From: Thiosocius sp942490985
Lineage (GTDB): Bacteria > Pseudomonadota > Gammaproteobacteria > Chromatiales > Chromatiaceae
Direction: 5' to 3'
NCBI GenBank assembly: GCA_942490985.1
Contig: CALNYW010000002.1
Location: 62,001 to 126,000, forward strand
Length of the DNA stretch: 64,000 nt
The notes below the pieces were generated by a model. It ran no database searches. It saw only the letters and a program-made list of their open reading frames with translations, and was not told where the DNA came from. The position numbers were made by a program, and so were the translations under genes. Position 1 is the stretch's first letter. Every line of letters starts with the position of its first letter. This document shows, one piece after another, positions 41,075 to 49,216 of this stretch.

Positions 41075-41401
41075 ATGGACATCCAGGGGCCCGTCAAGGT
41101 TGGTGTAGTTGAGCCATCGCCGCAGGGCAATTACGAGCTACAGATCACCTTCACCGATGATTTCAAGGCGGCGACGCTGGCGGAGCAGGGCGCGCAATTC
41201 AAAGCCTACATTGCCGAGCTGCAGTCGGCGGTCAGCGGCAATGGCCTGGATGACCGCAACCGCCAGGGCGCGTTGCTGGTCCAACAGATTTGCGAGCAGC
41301 TGCAGCCGCACATCGAGGCCGGTGACATTGCGTTGGGTGAGACGCTGGTCATCGAGGTGCAGCGCACCCCAGGTGTGAACCTGACTGACCTCCTGAACTG
41401 A
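41075..41401 (+). CDS. hypothetical protein, linked to CnoX-like gene
   Basis: A 108-residue soluble protein starting MDIQGPVKVGVVEPSPQGNYELQITFTDDFKA. It has an alpha/beta composition with an N-terminal beta hairpin, long middle helix (FKAYIAELQSAVSG) and no Cys pair except CEQL. GAGGAGG lies upstream of ATG 41075. Its stop overlaps the next start (TGATG), so it is co-translated with the thioredoxin-TPR gene. I do not recognise the family. Confidence 0.75.
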   Translation: MDIQGPVKVGVVEPSPQGNYELQITFTDDFKAATLAEQGAQFKAYIAELQSAVSGNGLDDRNRQGALLVQQICEQLQPHIEAGDIALGETLVIEVQRTPGVNLTDLLN

Positions 41402-42264
41402 TGCCGACCGGGGTTCACATCCTCGAAGGCACCGAGCTCAACTTCGACAAGCTGGTCCTCGAGAACTCGCGCCGCGGTCTGGTGCTGGTCGATTTCTGGG
41501 CGACATGGGCCGGCCCCTCGCTGCGCCAGCAAAAGGTCCTCAAAGCGCTTGCCAGAGAATACGACGGCCGGTTTCTGCTGGTGACCGTCAACACCGACGA
41601 ACAGAAGGCCGTGGCCAGTCGGTTCGGTGTCAAGAGCCTGCCGTCTGCAAAGCTGTTTCGCGGCGGCAAGGTCGTTGAGGATGTTCACGGCATGCAGCCT
41701 GAGGCCGACTATCGCGCACTGATCGACCGTTACCTGGTGCCGTTGTCCGACAAAGTCCGTTTGGCGGCCGGCAAAGCCTGGAATGCCGGCGACCATGACG
41801 CGGCGATTCAGGTGCTGGCCGAAGGTGCGATGGCGGAACCGGACAACCCAGATATCCCGGTGATGCTGACCAAGCTGCTGATGCGTCTGCAGCGCTTCGA
41901 AGAGGCGCGCACGGTGCTGGTCGCGTTGCCGCCCGAGATGCGCGACCTGACCGAGATCGCGACGCTGCGCGCCCATCTCGACCTGATCACGGCGGCCCAG
42001 TCGGTCGATGACGAAGCCGCCTTGTTGGCCCAGCTCGAGGCCACGCCCGACGATCTCACCAAGCAGTTTCAGGCGGCCGCGCTGCATCTGATCGCTGACC
42101 GCTACGAACAGGCGCTGCAGGCCTTGATCGTGGTGCTCAAGGTGGATCGAGGCTATCAGGATGGCGCGGCGCGGCGGGCGTTGCTGGCGATCTTCGATAC
42201 GCTCGGTGGCGACCACGAGCTGGTCAAAAAATACCGCGGCGAATTGTCGCGACTGATTCACTAA
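41401..42264 (+). CDS. cnoX: thioredoxin-fold/TPR chaperone, CnoX (YbbN)-like
   Basis: A 287-residue protein with an N-terminal thioredoxin domain (1-110) and TPR-like helices (120-287) containing the CnoX pattern DNPDIPVMLTKLLMRLQRFEEARTVL and FDTLGGDHELVKKYRGEL. The active site reads WATWAGPSLRQQ, so both redox Cys of CGPC are gone (A and S). CnoX from E. coli also lacks a full CxxC pair and works as a holdase that hands clients to GroEL; the loss here fits that, not a reductase. Cytoplasmic. Confidence 0.88.
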   Translation: MPTGVHILEGTELNFDKLVLENSRRGLVLVDFWATWAGPSLRQQKVLKALAREYDGRFLLVTVNTDEQKAVASRFGVKSLPSAKLFRGGKVVEDVHGMQPEADYRALIDRYLVPLSDKVRLAAGKAWNAGDHDAAIQVLAEGAMAEPDNPDIPVMLTKLLMRLQRFEEARTVLVALPPEMRDLTEIATLRAHLDLITAAQSVDDEAALLAQLEATPDDLTKQFQAAALHLIADRYEQALQALIVVLKVDRGYQDGAARRALLAIFDTLGGDHELVKKYRGELSRLIH

Positions 42265-42280
42265 CCGGTAGTCGCCGCGC

Positions 42281-43627
42281 ATGAGCACACAAGATAAGCC
42301 GGTGACCGGCGACAACCCGGCGACCATCGGTTTCGTCAGCCTCGGGTGCCCAAAAAACCTGGTCGATTCCGAGCGCATCCTTACCCAGCTGCGGGCCGAA
42401 GGCTACGGTCTGTCGCCGAGCTATGAGGGCGCCGACCTGGTCGTGGTCAATACCTGCGGCTTTATCGACGCGGCCGTGCAGGAGTCGCTCGATGCGATTG
42501 GCGAGGCGCTGGAGGGGAACGGTCGGGTCATCGTGACCGGCTGCCTCGGCAAGCGGGCGTCGGAGATTCGTGCGGCACACCCTGGTGTGCTGGCCGTCAC
42601 TGGTCCACATGACTACGAAGCGGTGATGGGTGCCGTGCACGAGCATCTGCCGCCACCGCATGATCCGTTCACGAGCCTGATCCCGCCACAGGGCATCAAG
42701 CTCACGCCGCGCCACTATGCGTACCTGAAGATTTCCGAGGGCTGCAACCATCGCTGTAGCTTCTGCATCATCCCCAGCATGCGCGGCGATCTGGTCAGCC
42801 GGCCGATTGGCGAGGTGATGGCCGAGGCAGAGCGGCTGGTCGAGTCCGGCGTGCGGGAGCTGCTGGTGGTGTCGCAAGACACCAGTGCCTACGGCGTCGA
42901 TCTCAAGTATCGCGCCGATTTTTGGCAGGGTCGCCCGATGGCGACACGTCTGACCGAGCTCGCGCGTGCGCTCGGTGAGCTGCCGGTATGGACGCGTATG
43001 CACTACGTCTACCCGTATCCGCATGTCGACGACCTGCTGCCGCTGATGGCGGAGGGCGCCGTGCTGCCCTACCTGGACATGCCGCTACAGCATGGCAGTG
43101 AGCGGATCTTGCGCGCGATGCGACGTCCTGCAGCGACCGAGAAGGTGCTGACGCGAATCGCGCGATGGCGCGAGACCTGTCCCGATCTGGTGCTGCGCTC
43201 GACCTTCATTGTCGGCTTCCCGGGTGAAACTGAGGCCGATTTCGATCAACTGCTCGAATTCATCCAGACCGCCCAGCTCGATCGCGTCGGCTGCTTCGCC
43301 TATTCGCCGGTCGACGGGGCTGCCGCCAATGCGTTGCCCGATGCGGTGCCGGAGGAGATCAAGCAGGACCGCCTGCAACGCTTCATGGAGATCCAGGCCG
43401 AGATCAGCCGCAATAAACTGGCGTTGCAGGTCGGCCGGCAGATGCCGGTGTTGATCGATCAGGTTGAACCCGACCGCATCATTGCCAGAGGGCCAGGTGA
43501 TGCGCCCGAGGTGGATGGCGTGGTGATTATCGATGGGGCCTGGGAGGATGTCGTTGCCGGCGACTTCATCGAGGTGCAGGTGACCGGCTATGACGACCAC
43601 GACCTGTTCGCCGAACCGGTTGAGTAG
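42281..43627 (+). CDS. rimO: ribosomal protein S12 methylthiotransferase
   Basis: A 448-residue radical-SAM enzyme that methylthiolates Asp89 of ribosomal protein S12. The N-domain has three cluster Cys (SLGCPKNLVDSE, NTCGFIDAA, GCLGKR), the radical SAM CxxxCxxC is EGCNHRCSFCIIP, and a C-terminal TRAM domain follows (MPVLIDQVEPDRIIARGPGDAPEVDG). Motifs such as LPYLDMPLQHGSERILRAMRR are typical of RimO. 16 bases after cnoX. Confidence 0.97.
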   Translation: MSTQDKPVTGDNPATIGFVSLGCPKNLVDSERILTQLRAEGYGLSPSYEGADLVVVNTCGFIDAAVQESLDAIGEALEGNGRVIVTGCLGKRASEIRAAHPGVLAVTGPHDYEAVMGAVHEHLPPPHDPFTSLIPPQGIKLTPRHYAYLKISEGCNHRCSFCIIPSMRGDLVSRPIGEVMAEAERLVESGVRELLVVSQDTSAYGVDLKYRADFWQGRPMATRLTELARALGELPVWTRMHYVYPYPHVDDLLPLMAEGAVLPYLDMPLQHGSERILRAMRRPAATEKVLTRIARWRETCPDLVLRSTFIVGFPGETEADFDQLLEFIQTAQLDRVGCFAYSPVDGAAANALPDAVPEEIKQDRLQRFMEIQAEISRNKLALQVGRQMPVLIDQVEPDRIIARGPGDAPEVDGVVIIDGAWEDVVAGDFIEVQVTGYDDHDLFAEPVE

Positions 43628-44029
43628 CTGCGTGCCGATCAGGAGTAACTCGCGCGCTCGCCCGGTGGATCGGCCTTCGGCGGTTCTGCGCGGTAAAATG
43701 CCTGTGGCCATAAGTGACCAATAGCCGCTGCCGCAACTGGCTGGCGGCGGCGTCGCCGGGCCGCCCTGCGTTGCTCGCCATTCGCCGCGCTCATGAGTCG
43801 CTCCGCCCCAGCATTGGCTTGATCGACAATATGCTGTGTTGCTCGGTAGCGCGACGTCGCGATCGGTTGTCTGACGCCGCTTGCGGTGTTGTTCCGCGGC
43901 CTCAACAAGAAACACCCTGCTACTCATCGGGGTAACAGGGTGTCGTGAAAGCCGCCTACCGGGGTGCCAGAACCCCCAGTCAGGCACCGGCCGCGAGGCC
44001 GGCTTCTGAATGGCTTTAGCCGGCTATGC
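43628..44029. other. intergenic with hairpin at 43912-43943
   Basis: No credible gene; arginine-rich frames on the minus strand have no support. ACACCCTG (43912-43919) and CAGGGTGT (43936-43943) form an 8-bp stem with a 16-base loop; there is no U-run after it. Confidence 0.4.
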
Positions 44030-44245
44030 TCAGAACGCCGCGCCGGGCTTTTTGCCCATCGCCTTCAGGATCAGCGCCAGCGGGCAAAAACCGGTAAACG
44101 CCGATTGCAGCAGGTTGAAACCGATGAAAGCGGTGAAATACAGCCAGTAATGGCTGTGGAAGATCGGGCTGCCCGCCATTCCGAGGGCGACGGTCAGCAT
44201 GATCATGAAACCGGCAAACGCCATAACAATGCGCTCAATCGACAT
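44030..44245 (-). CDS. YgaP-type transmembrane protein (DUF2892)
   Basis: A 71-residue inner-membrane protein with two helices (about 5-25 and 31-52) and the DUF2892 signature SIERIVMAFAGFMIMLTVALG and GFNLLQSAFTGFCPLALILKAMGKK. The conserved FCPL Cys is present. In other bacteria this domain is fused to or paired with rhodanese and controlled by the sulfide-sensing YgaV/BigR repressor. Here it lacks a rhodanese half. The ATTAG-N6-CTAAT operator lies 72 bases upstream of the start. Confidence 0.9.
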   Translation of the reverse strand: MSIERIVMAFAGFMIMLTVALGMAGSPIFHSHYWLYFTAFIGFNLLQSAFTGFCPLALILKAMGKKPGAAF

Positions 44246-44316
44246 AACAGGTTCTCCAAAAAGTGGGTTCGGACAGAAACCGCTTTAACGGCTTGCGGTC
44301 GAAAAACGACACATAT

Positions 44317-44332
44317 ATTAGTAAAATCTAAT
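44317..44332. promoter_or_regulatory. ATTAG-N6-CTAAT operator
   Basis: ATTAG at 44317-44321 and CTAAT at 44328-44332 with TAAAAT between. Flanks extend the symmetry (ACACAT-AT before; GTGT after). The same core stands at 40760-40774. Likely site of an ArsR/BigR-type repressor controlling the YgaP-type gene. Confidence 0.7.
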
Positions 44333-44426
44333 GTGTCGCGTCAAGTTTTCAGACGCTTTTTATCGACCGCGGTCGCGCCGAGAGGTTGCAACGATGGGCA
44401 CCGCCAGGTTGGCTCCAGCTGCCACC

Positions 44427-44792
44427 TCACACCAGCAGGTCGGTGTCGTCATGGGCATACGGCGGGCTGCAGCAACACAGGATCGTCAACGTTGCTGGGC
44501 CGGTATTTTTCACGCAATGCGGTGTGCCGGGTGGGATGGCGACGGTATCGCCGGCACGAATGGCAAACCGGGCATCGCCGAGTGTCATCTCCCCCTCACC
44601 GGCGGTGACGTGATACAGCTCTTCACTGACCCGGTGTCGATGCAGGGCCGTGGTCTTTCCGGGATCGACCCGCGCCTCCGCCAGGCTCTGCGCAGCGTTC
44701 GCATGGTGCTGCGGATGCATCAGCTCGCGGATGGTTGAGCCGTCCTTGGTGACAAAGGGCGCAATATCGGCGTAGCGCGTGCGCGTTTTCAT
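44427..44792 (-). CDS. small cupin-domain protein
   Basis: A 121-residue single-domain cupin. The two metal motifs are present: LHRHRVSEELYHVTAGEGEMTLG (H-x-H...E...) and IPPGTPHCVKNTG with the final His. ATG 44792 is chosen because it overlaps the upstream EamA gene's stop (ATGA); the upstream open frame is antisense-like. The ending CCCSPPYAHDDTDLL is typical of this group, which often acts on small phenolic or aldose substrates, or as mannose-6-phosphate isomerase-like cupin. Substrate unknown. Confidence 0.85.
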   Translation of the reverse strand: MKTRTRYADIAPFVTKDGSTIRELMHPQHHANAAQSLAEARVDPGKTTALHRHRVSEELYHVTAGEGEMTLGDARFAIRAGDTVAIPPGTPHCVKNTGPATLTILCCCSPPYAHDDTDLLV

Positions 44793-45661
44793 AGGGCAAA
44801 AGCACTCACACCCGTGACCATGAGTCCGCCGGCCAACAGATGACGGCCGAGGCAGCGTTCGTTGAACAGCATAGCGCCATAGACGATCCCGAACAGCAGG
44901 CTGGTGCGCTTCGCTGCGAGCATGTACGCGGCCTCGACCTCGGCGAGCGCCACGAAGTGGGTCACGACCATCAGTGCCATCAGGCCGGCAACGATGAGCG
45001 ATGGCCACCAGCTGAAGCGAATGATCTTGAGACTCTGCGGTTGCGTAGCTCCGACCAGCGCCAACGTCAGCGAACCCAGGACGACAAAATAAAATGCGCC
45101 GAATTGCGCCGGCGGCATCCAGGCCATGGCCGCTTTTCCGCCGACCGAGGTCAGCGCATAGATCATCGCGGCACCGAGCATCAGTCGGGAACCCGGGTTT
45201 ACGACGATGGCGCGAAACGGCGCGGCTACCCCGCGCAGCGTCAATGTCGCGGTGTGCTCAAAGTTGAGCAGCCAGGACCCGGCCACCACCAACAACACGC
45301 CGCCCAACCCGCGGCCGCTGATCGTCTCATCGAGCACCAGCCAACCGGTCACAACGACCAGCACCGGGGTGAACGCGAGGTAGGGCAGGGTCAGCGCCAG
45401 GGGGTAGTCGCGGATTGCCTTGACGTAGAGCAACATCGCGACCAGTTCGAGTGGCATCAACACGGCGATCCATACCCAGAATTCTGCGGGCAACGGCGGT
45501 AGATCGAATGTCAGTAACCACGGCAGCAACAGCAGGCCACTGAGGCCGAGCCGCACCACCAGCAGTTCAGCGGTGCCGGCGCCGCCCAGCCAGCGCTTGA
45601 CGGCGGCATCGGACGAGGCAAGCGCGAAGGCGCATATCAGGCTGAGGGTGAGCCAGTGCAA
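44789..45661 (-). CDS. EamA/DMT family transporter
   Basis: A 290-residue inner-membrane protein with about ten hydrophobic helices in two similar halves (EamA repeat, RhaT/YdcZ-like). Examples: TLPYLAFTPVLVVVTGWLVLDETISGRG and YMLAAKRTSLLFGIVYGAMLFNERCLGRHLLAGGLMVTGV, the conserved ends of the two repeats. DMT carriers export or import small metabolites; nothing here defines which. Co-transcribed with the cupin gene. Confidence 0.88.
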   Translation of the reverse strand: MHWLTLSLICAFALASSDAAVKRWLGGAGTAELLVVRLGLSGLLLLPWLLTFDLPPLPAEFWVWIAVLMPLELVAMLLYVKAIRDYPLALTLPYLAFTPVLVVVTGWLVLDETISGRGLGGVLLVVAGSWLLNFEHTATLTLRGVAAPFRAIVVNPGSRLMLGAAMIYALTSVGGKAAMAWMPPAQFGAFYFVVLGSLTLALVGATQPQSLKIIRFSWWPSLIVAGLMALMVVTHFVALAEVEAAYMLAAKRTSLLFGIVYGAMLFNERCLGRHLLAGGLMVTGVSAFAL

Positions 45662-45794
45662 AGAGGCGTTCCTGCTGTCGGAAGAGGCACGCGATTGTAG
45701 GCCCGCGATTCGATCGGTGGCAGATCATCGACAACCCGCCGCGAGCGGCTTGCGGCGAGACCGGCGGTTCCTCGCCAACCCATGCGGCGCGATG

Positions 45795-45808
45795 GGTGGA
45801 ATTCCGCC
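45795..45808. promoter_or_regulatory. candidate enhancer site for dctP
   Basis: GGTGGAATTCCGCC is a 14-bp palindrome with one mismatched pair (T against G). It lies 79 bases before the -24 element, where a DctD-like activator would bind. No activator gene is in the window. Confidence 0.4.
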
Positions 45809-45887
45809 TATTTTCCGATGCAGGTGAAGGTGGAGGGAGCGCCTAAGTGGTAGGGCTTTCAGCGACTTGGGCAGATTCGGGCACGGC

Positions 45888-45903
45888 TGGCACCAAGGTT
45901 GCA
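45888..45903 (+). promoter_or_regulatory. sigma-54 promoter of dctPQM
   Basis: TGGCACCAAGGTTGCA matches the -24/-12 consensus with 10 bases between GG and GC, and ends 66 bases before the dctP start. DctB/DctD-type systems are known to control dicarboxylate TRAP and DctA genes through sigma-54. Confidence 0.82.
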
Positions 45904-45969
45904 ACGACTCGCCTTGTCGCCGCAAAAAGCTGCGGCCCCCACGACAGAAAAAAAGTTAGGAGAGACTCC

Positions 45970-46971
45970 ATGCGTAAATGTCTGATCGGTGCGGCGGTTG
46001 CCGCCACCTTGGCTGTCACGGCCGCTCCCGCATTTTCGGCCTGTGATCCGGGCGAGATGGTCATCAAATTCAGCCACGTCACGAACACCGACAAGCACCC
46101 CAAGGGTATCGCCGCCAGCTTGCTCGAAAAACGGGTCAACGAGGAGATGAACGGCAAGGCCTGTATGCAGGTGTTCCCGAACTCGACGCTTTATGATGAC
46201 AAGAAGGTTCTCGAGGCAATGCTCAACGGTGACGTGCAGCTGGCCGCGCCATCGCTGTCGAAGTTTGAGAAGTTCACCAAGAAGTTCCGCATTTTTGATC
46301 TGCCGTTCGTTTTCGAGGACGTCGCCGCCGTCGACCGGTTCCAAAACTCCGCGGCCGGCGAAAAACTGAAGAATTCGATGAACCGTCGTGGCCTCAAAGG
46401 CCTGGCGTTCTGGCACAACGGCATGAAGCAGATGTCGGCCAACCGCCCGCTGATCAAGCCGGAAGATGCCGCTGGTCTGAAGTTCCGGGTGCAGGCCTCG
46501 GATGTGCTGGTCGCACAGTTCGAGCAACTCGGCGCGTCGCCGCAGAAGATGTCGTTCAAAGAGGTCTACGGTGGCCTGCAAACCAAGGTTATCGATGGCC
46601 AGGAGAACACCTGGTCAAACATCTATGGCAAGAAGTTCTTCGAGGTCCAGGATGGTGTTACCGAAACCAACCACGGCATTCTCGACTACCTGCTCGTGAC
46701 GTCGAGCAAATGGTGGGACGAGCTGCCGGATGACGTGCGTACCCAGCTCGCAACGATCATCCAGGAGGTCACTGAGGTTCGCAATGCCGAGTCGACCAAG
46801 GTCAACAACCAGAACAAGCAAAACGTCATCGCCGGTGGTGGTGAAGTTCGCGCATTGACGGCCGAGCAACGCCAGGCCTGGGTCGAGGCGATGAAGCCGG
46901 TCTGGAAAAAGTTCGAAAAGGACATCGGCGCCGATCTGATGGAAGCGGCATTGCAATCCAACAAAGGGTAG
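45970..46971 (+). CDS. dctP: TRAP transporter substrate-binding protein DctP
   Basis: A 333-residue periplasmic binding protein. Signal peptide: 1-23 (AAVAATLAVTAAPAFSA). The TRAP motifs are KFSHVTNTDKHPKGIAASLLEKRVNEEMNGK, the conserved GMKQMSANRPLIKPEDAAGLKFRVQASDV with the Arg that binds carboxylates, and GQENTWSNIYGKKFFEVQDGVTETNH. It is closest to C4-dicarboxylate binders. RBS AGGAGA precedes ATG. First of dctPQM. Confidence 0.93.
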   Translation: MRKCLIGAAVAATLAVTAAPAFSACDPGEMVIKFSHVTNTDKHPKGIAASLLEKRVNEEMNGKACMQVFPNSTLYDDKKVLEAMLNGDVQLAAPSLSKFEKFTKKFRIFDLPFVFEDVAAVDRFQNSAAGEKLKNSMNRRGLKGLAFWHNGMKQMSANRPLIKPEDAAGLKFRVQASDVLVAQFEQLGASPQKMSFKEVYGGLQTKVIDGQENTWSNIYGKKFFEVQDGVTETNHGILDYLLVTSSKWWDELPDDVRTQLATIIQEVTEVRNAESTKVNNQNKQNVIAGGGEVRALTAEQRQAWVEAMKPVWKKFEKDIGADLMEAALQSNKG

Positions 46972-47030
46972 TTGGCAGACCCCTGAAGTCCACAGATTGC
47001 TGTGCGCGTGGTGGCATGGCATCGTGGCAA

Positions 47031-47096
47031 GGCCCGGTAGCGCAGGATGCCCTGCCGGGCCGTCTGACCGGGATGTGCCGGTGATCTGGCCGGCAC
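47031..47096 (+). promoter_or_regulatory. two hairpins between dctP and dctQ
   Basis: GGCCCGG (47031) pairs with CCGGGCC (47055), and GTGCCGG (47075) with CCGGCAC (47090). Neither has a U-run, so they more likely protect the dctP mRNA from 3' decay or slow read-through than stop transcription. The dctP-dctQ gap is 192 bases, unusually long for this operon. Confidence 0.55.
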
Positions 47097-47163
47097 ACCC
47101 TCGTCTCGAACCACCTCGTCAATTGCAGCGGGCGACAGAACCCGCGAGTTAGGGGATACGATC

Positions 47164-47820
47164 ATGCAGCCGAAACCGGTCAGCGGGTTGGGGCGTTTTT
47201 TCGACGCGATCGAGGAAACCAGTATCGCGATCTGCCTGGGCCTGATGACGCTGGTCACCTTCGCAAACGTTGTCGCGCGTTACGCCTTCGAGGCCAACAT
47301 TCTCTGGGCACTCGAACTCACAGTGTTTTTGTTTGCCTGGCTGGTCCTCATGGGCATGTCTTATGGGGTCAAGAAACACGTCCATATCGGTGTCGATATC
47401 GTTATCAACGCGGTCTCGGGCGGGGCGAGGAAGGCATTGGCCCTGCTGGCCGTTGGTGCGTGCCTGGCATTTTCGGTGTTGCTCCTGATCGGTGCCTGGG
47501 ATTACTGGTATCCGTTCGCGACCGAACGCGCATGGCTGGAGACCGACGACATACCCATGCCGGAATTTATGCAATTTCTGGCCGATGCCATGAACGAAGG
47601 CGAACGCTACGAGAAGATGCCGCGATGGATCCCCTACCTGGCCCTGCCATTGGGCGTTGGACTGCTGACCCTGCGCTTTCTGCAGTTGGCGTGGGACATC
47701 ATCACCGACAAGGCAGATCGCATCATCGCCAGTCATGAAGCCGAAGAGTTGATGGAAGAACTGGAGATGGTGGCGCCACACACCGTTGACGGCCCATCGA
47801 AGACCGGACGGGAGGACTGA
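47164..47820 (+). CDS. dctQ: TRAP transporter small permease DctQ
   Basis: A 218-residue inner-membrane subunit with four helices. The motif NILWALELTVFLFAWLVLMGMSYGVKKHVHIGVDIV is the DctQ signature (family EL-x2-F-W). Longer than the typical 160-190 because of an insert between helices 3 and 4 (YWYPFATERAWLETDDIPMPEFMQ). ATG 47164. Followed two bases later by dctM. Confidence 0.92.
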   Translation: MQPKPVSGLGRFFDAIEETSIAICLGLMTLVTFANVVARYAFEANILWALELTVFLFAWLVLMGMSYGVKKHVHIGVDIVINAVSGGARKALALLAVGACLAFSVLLLIGAWDYWYPFATERAWLETDDIPMPEFMQFLADAMNEGERYEKMPRWIPYLALPLGVGLLTLRFLQLAWDIITDKADRIIASHEAEELMEELEMVAPHTVDGPSKTGRED

Positions 47821-47822
47821 GC

Positions 47823-49190
47823 ATGGAAGTCGCAATCCTGTTTGGCATGGTGATCGGCATGATGCTGATCGGTGTTCCGATTGCCGTATCGCTCGGTCTC
47901 TCCAGCATCATCTTTCTGATGGCGTTTTCACACGGTTCATCGTTGGCCTCCGTCGCGCAGACCCTGTTCTCGGCGTTTGAAGGTCACTACACGCTGTTGG
48001 CGATTCCTTTTTTTGTCCTCGCGTCGGTGTTCATGTCGACCGGTGGCGTGGCCGCGCGGATTATCCGTTTCGCCATTGCCGTGGTTGGATCGTTCCGCGG
48101 CGGGCTGGCGATCGCATCGGTGTTCGCCTGTATGTTATTCGCGGCATTGTCTGGCTCATCGCCGGCAACCGTAGTCGCTATCGGCTCGATCGTCATCGCC
48201 GGCATGATCAGTGTTGGCTATACACGTGAATTCGCCGCCGGCGTGATCTGTAACGCGGGCACACTCGGCATCTTGATCCCGCCATCGATCGTTATGGTGG
48301 TCTACGCCGCGGCAACCGATGTGTCGGTCGGGCGGATGTTTCTGGCCGGGGTTTTCCCGGGCCTGCTGGCCGGCCTTATGCTGATGGTGGCGATCTATAT
48401 CGTTGCGCGCATCAAGGGCTTGCCTGCGCAGCCGTGGGCAGGATGGGGCGAGATCTTCGATGCCGCAAAGGATGCATCGTGGGGCCTGATGCTGATTGTG
48501 ATCATTCTCGGCGGTATCTACGGCGGTATCTTCACGCCGACCGAGGCCGCCGCCGTTGCCGCCGTTTATGCGTTCCTGATTGCCAATTTTGTATACCGCG
48601 ACATGGGGCCATTCAAGGACGGCGCAGGAAACCTGGCGATGGTGCCCTTCAGGGCGGTCAGCGTGTTTTGGCATTCGGATACCAAGCATGCGCTGTTCGA
48701 GGCCGGCAAGCTCACGATCATGCTGCTGTTCATCATCGCCAATGCACTGATCCTGAAACACGTGCTGACCGAGGAGCGGCTCCCGCAGGCGATTACCGAG
48801 GCCATGCTTTCCGCCGGTCTTGGCCCGATCGAATTCCTGATCGTGGTCAATGTGCTGCTGCTGATTGGCGGTCAGTTCATGGAGCCGTCCGGGCTGCTGA
48901 TCATCGTTGCCCCGCTGGTCTTCCCGATCGCCATCGCGCTGGGCATCGATCCAATCCACTTGGGCATCATCATGGTGGTCAACATGGAGATCGGCATGAT
49001 TACCCCGCCGGTCGGGCTGAACCTGTTTGTTACGGCGGGTGTCGCCCAGATGTCGGTAACCAACGTGATCCGCGCGGCCCTGCCCTGGGTCGGCATCATG
49101 TTCTTGTTCCTGATTATCGTCACCTATGTGCCGGTCGTCTCGACGTGGCTGCCGAACACCCTGATGGGACCTGAGATCATCACGCGTTAG
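47823..49190 (+). CDS. dctM: TRAP transporter large permease DctM
   Basis: A 455-residue inner-membrane subunit with about 12 helices. The signature RFAIAVVGSFRGGLAIASVFACMLFAALSGSSPATVVAIGSIVI, LGILIPPSIVMVVYAAATDVSVGRMFLAGVFPGLLAGL, and the C-terminal GIIMVVNMEIGMITPPVGLNLFV are all DctM. It carries the sodium-coupled transport path. Completes dctPQM. Confidence 0.95.
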   Translation: MEVAILFGMVIGMMLIGVPIAVSLGLSSIIFLMAFSHGSSLASVAQTLFSAFEGHYTLLAIPFFVLASVFMSTGGVAARIIRFAIAVVGSFRGGLAIASVFACMLFAALSGSSPATVVAIGSIVIAGMISVGYTREFAAGVICNAGTLGILIPPSIVMVVYAAATDVSVGRMFLAGVFPGLLAGLMLMVAIYIVARIKGLPAQPWAGWGEIFDAAKDASWGLMLIVIILGGIYGGIFTPTEAAAVAAVYAFLIANFVYRDMGPFKDGAGNLAMVPFRAVSVFWHSDTKHALFEAGKLTIMLLFIIANALILKHVLTEERLPQAITEAMLSAGLGPIEFLIVVNVLLLIGGQFMEPSGLLIIVAPLVFPIAIALGIDPIHLGIIMVVNMEIGMITPPVGLNLFVTAGVAQMSVTNVIRAALPWVGIMFLFLIIVTYVPVVSTWLPNTLMGPEIITR

Positions 49191-49216
49191 CAGGTTATCC
49201 CGCCGGCCGCTAACGA

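Larger units (their letters stand above)
45662..45969 (+). other. intergenic promoter region of dctPQM
   Basis: No gene. Contains the sigma-54 elements described separately and, next to 45795, a near-perfect palindrome. Divergent from the EamA gene. Confidence 0.6.
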
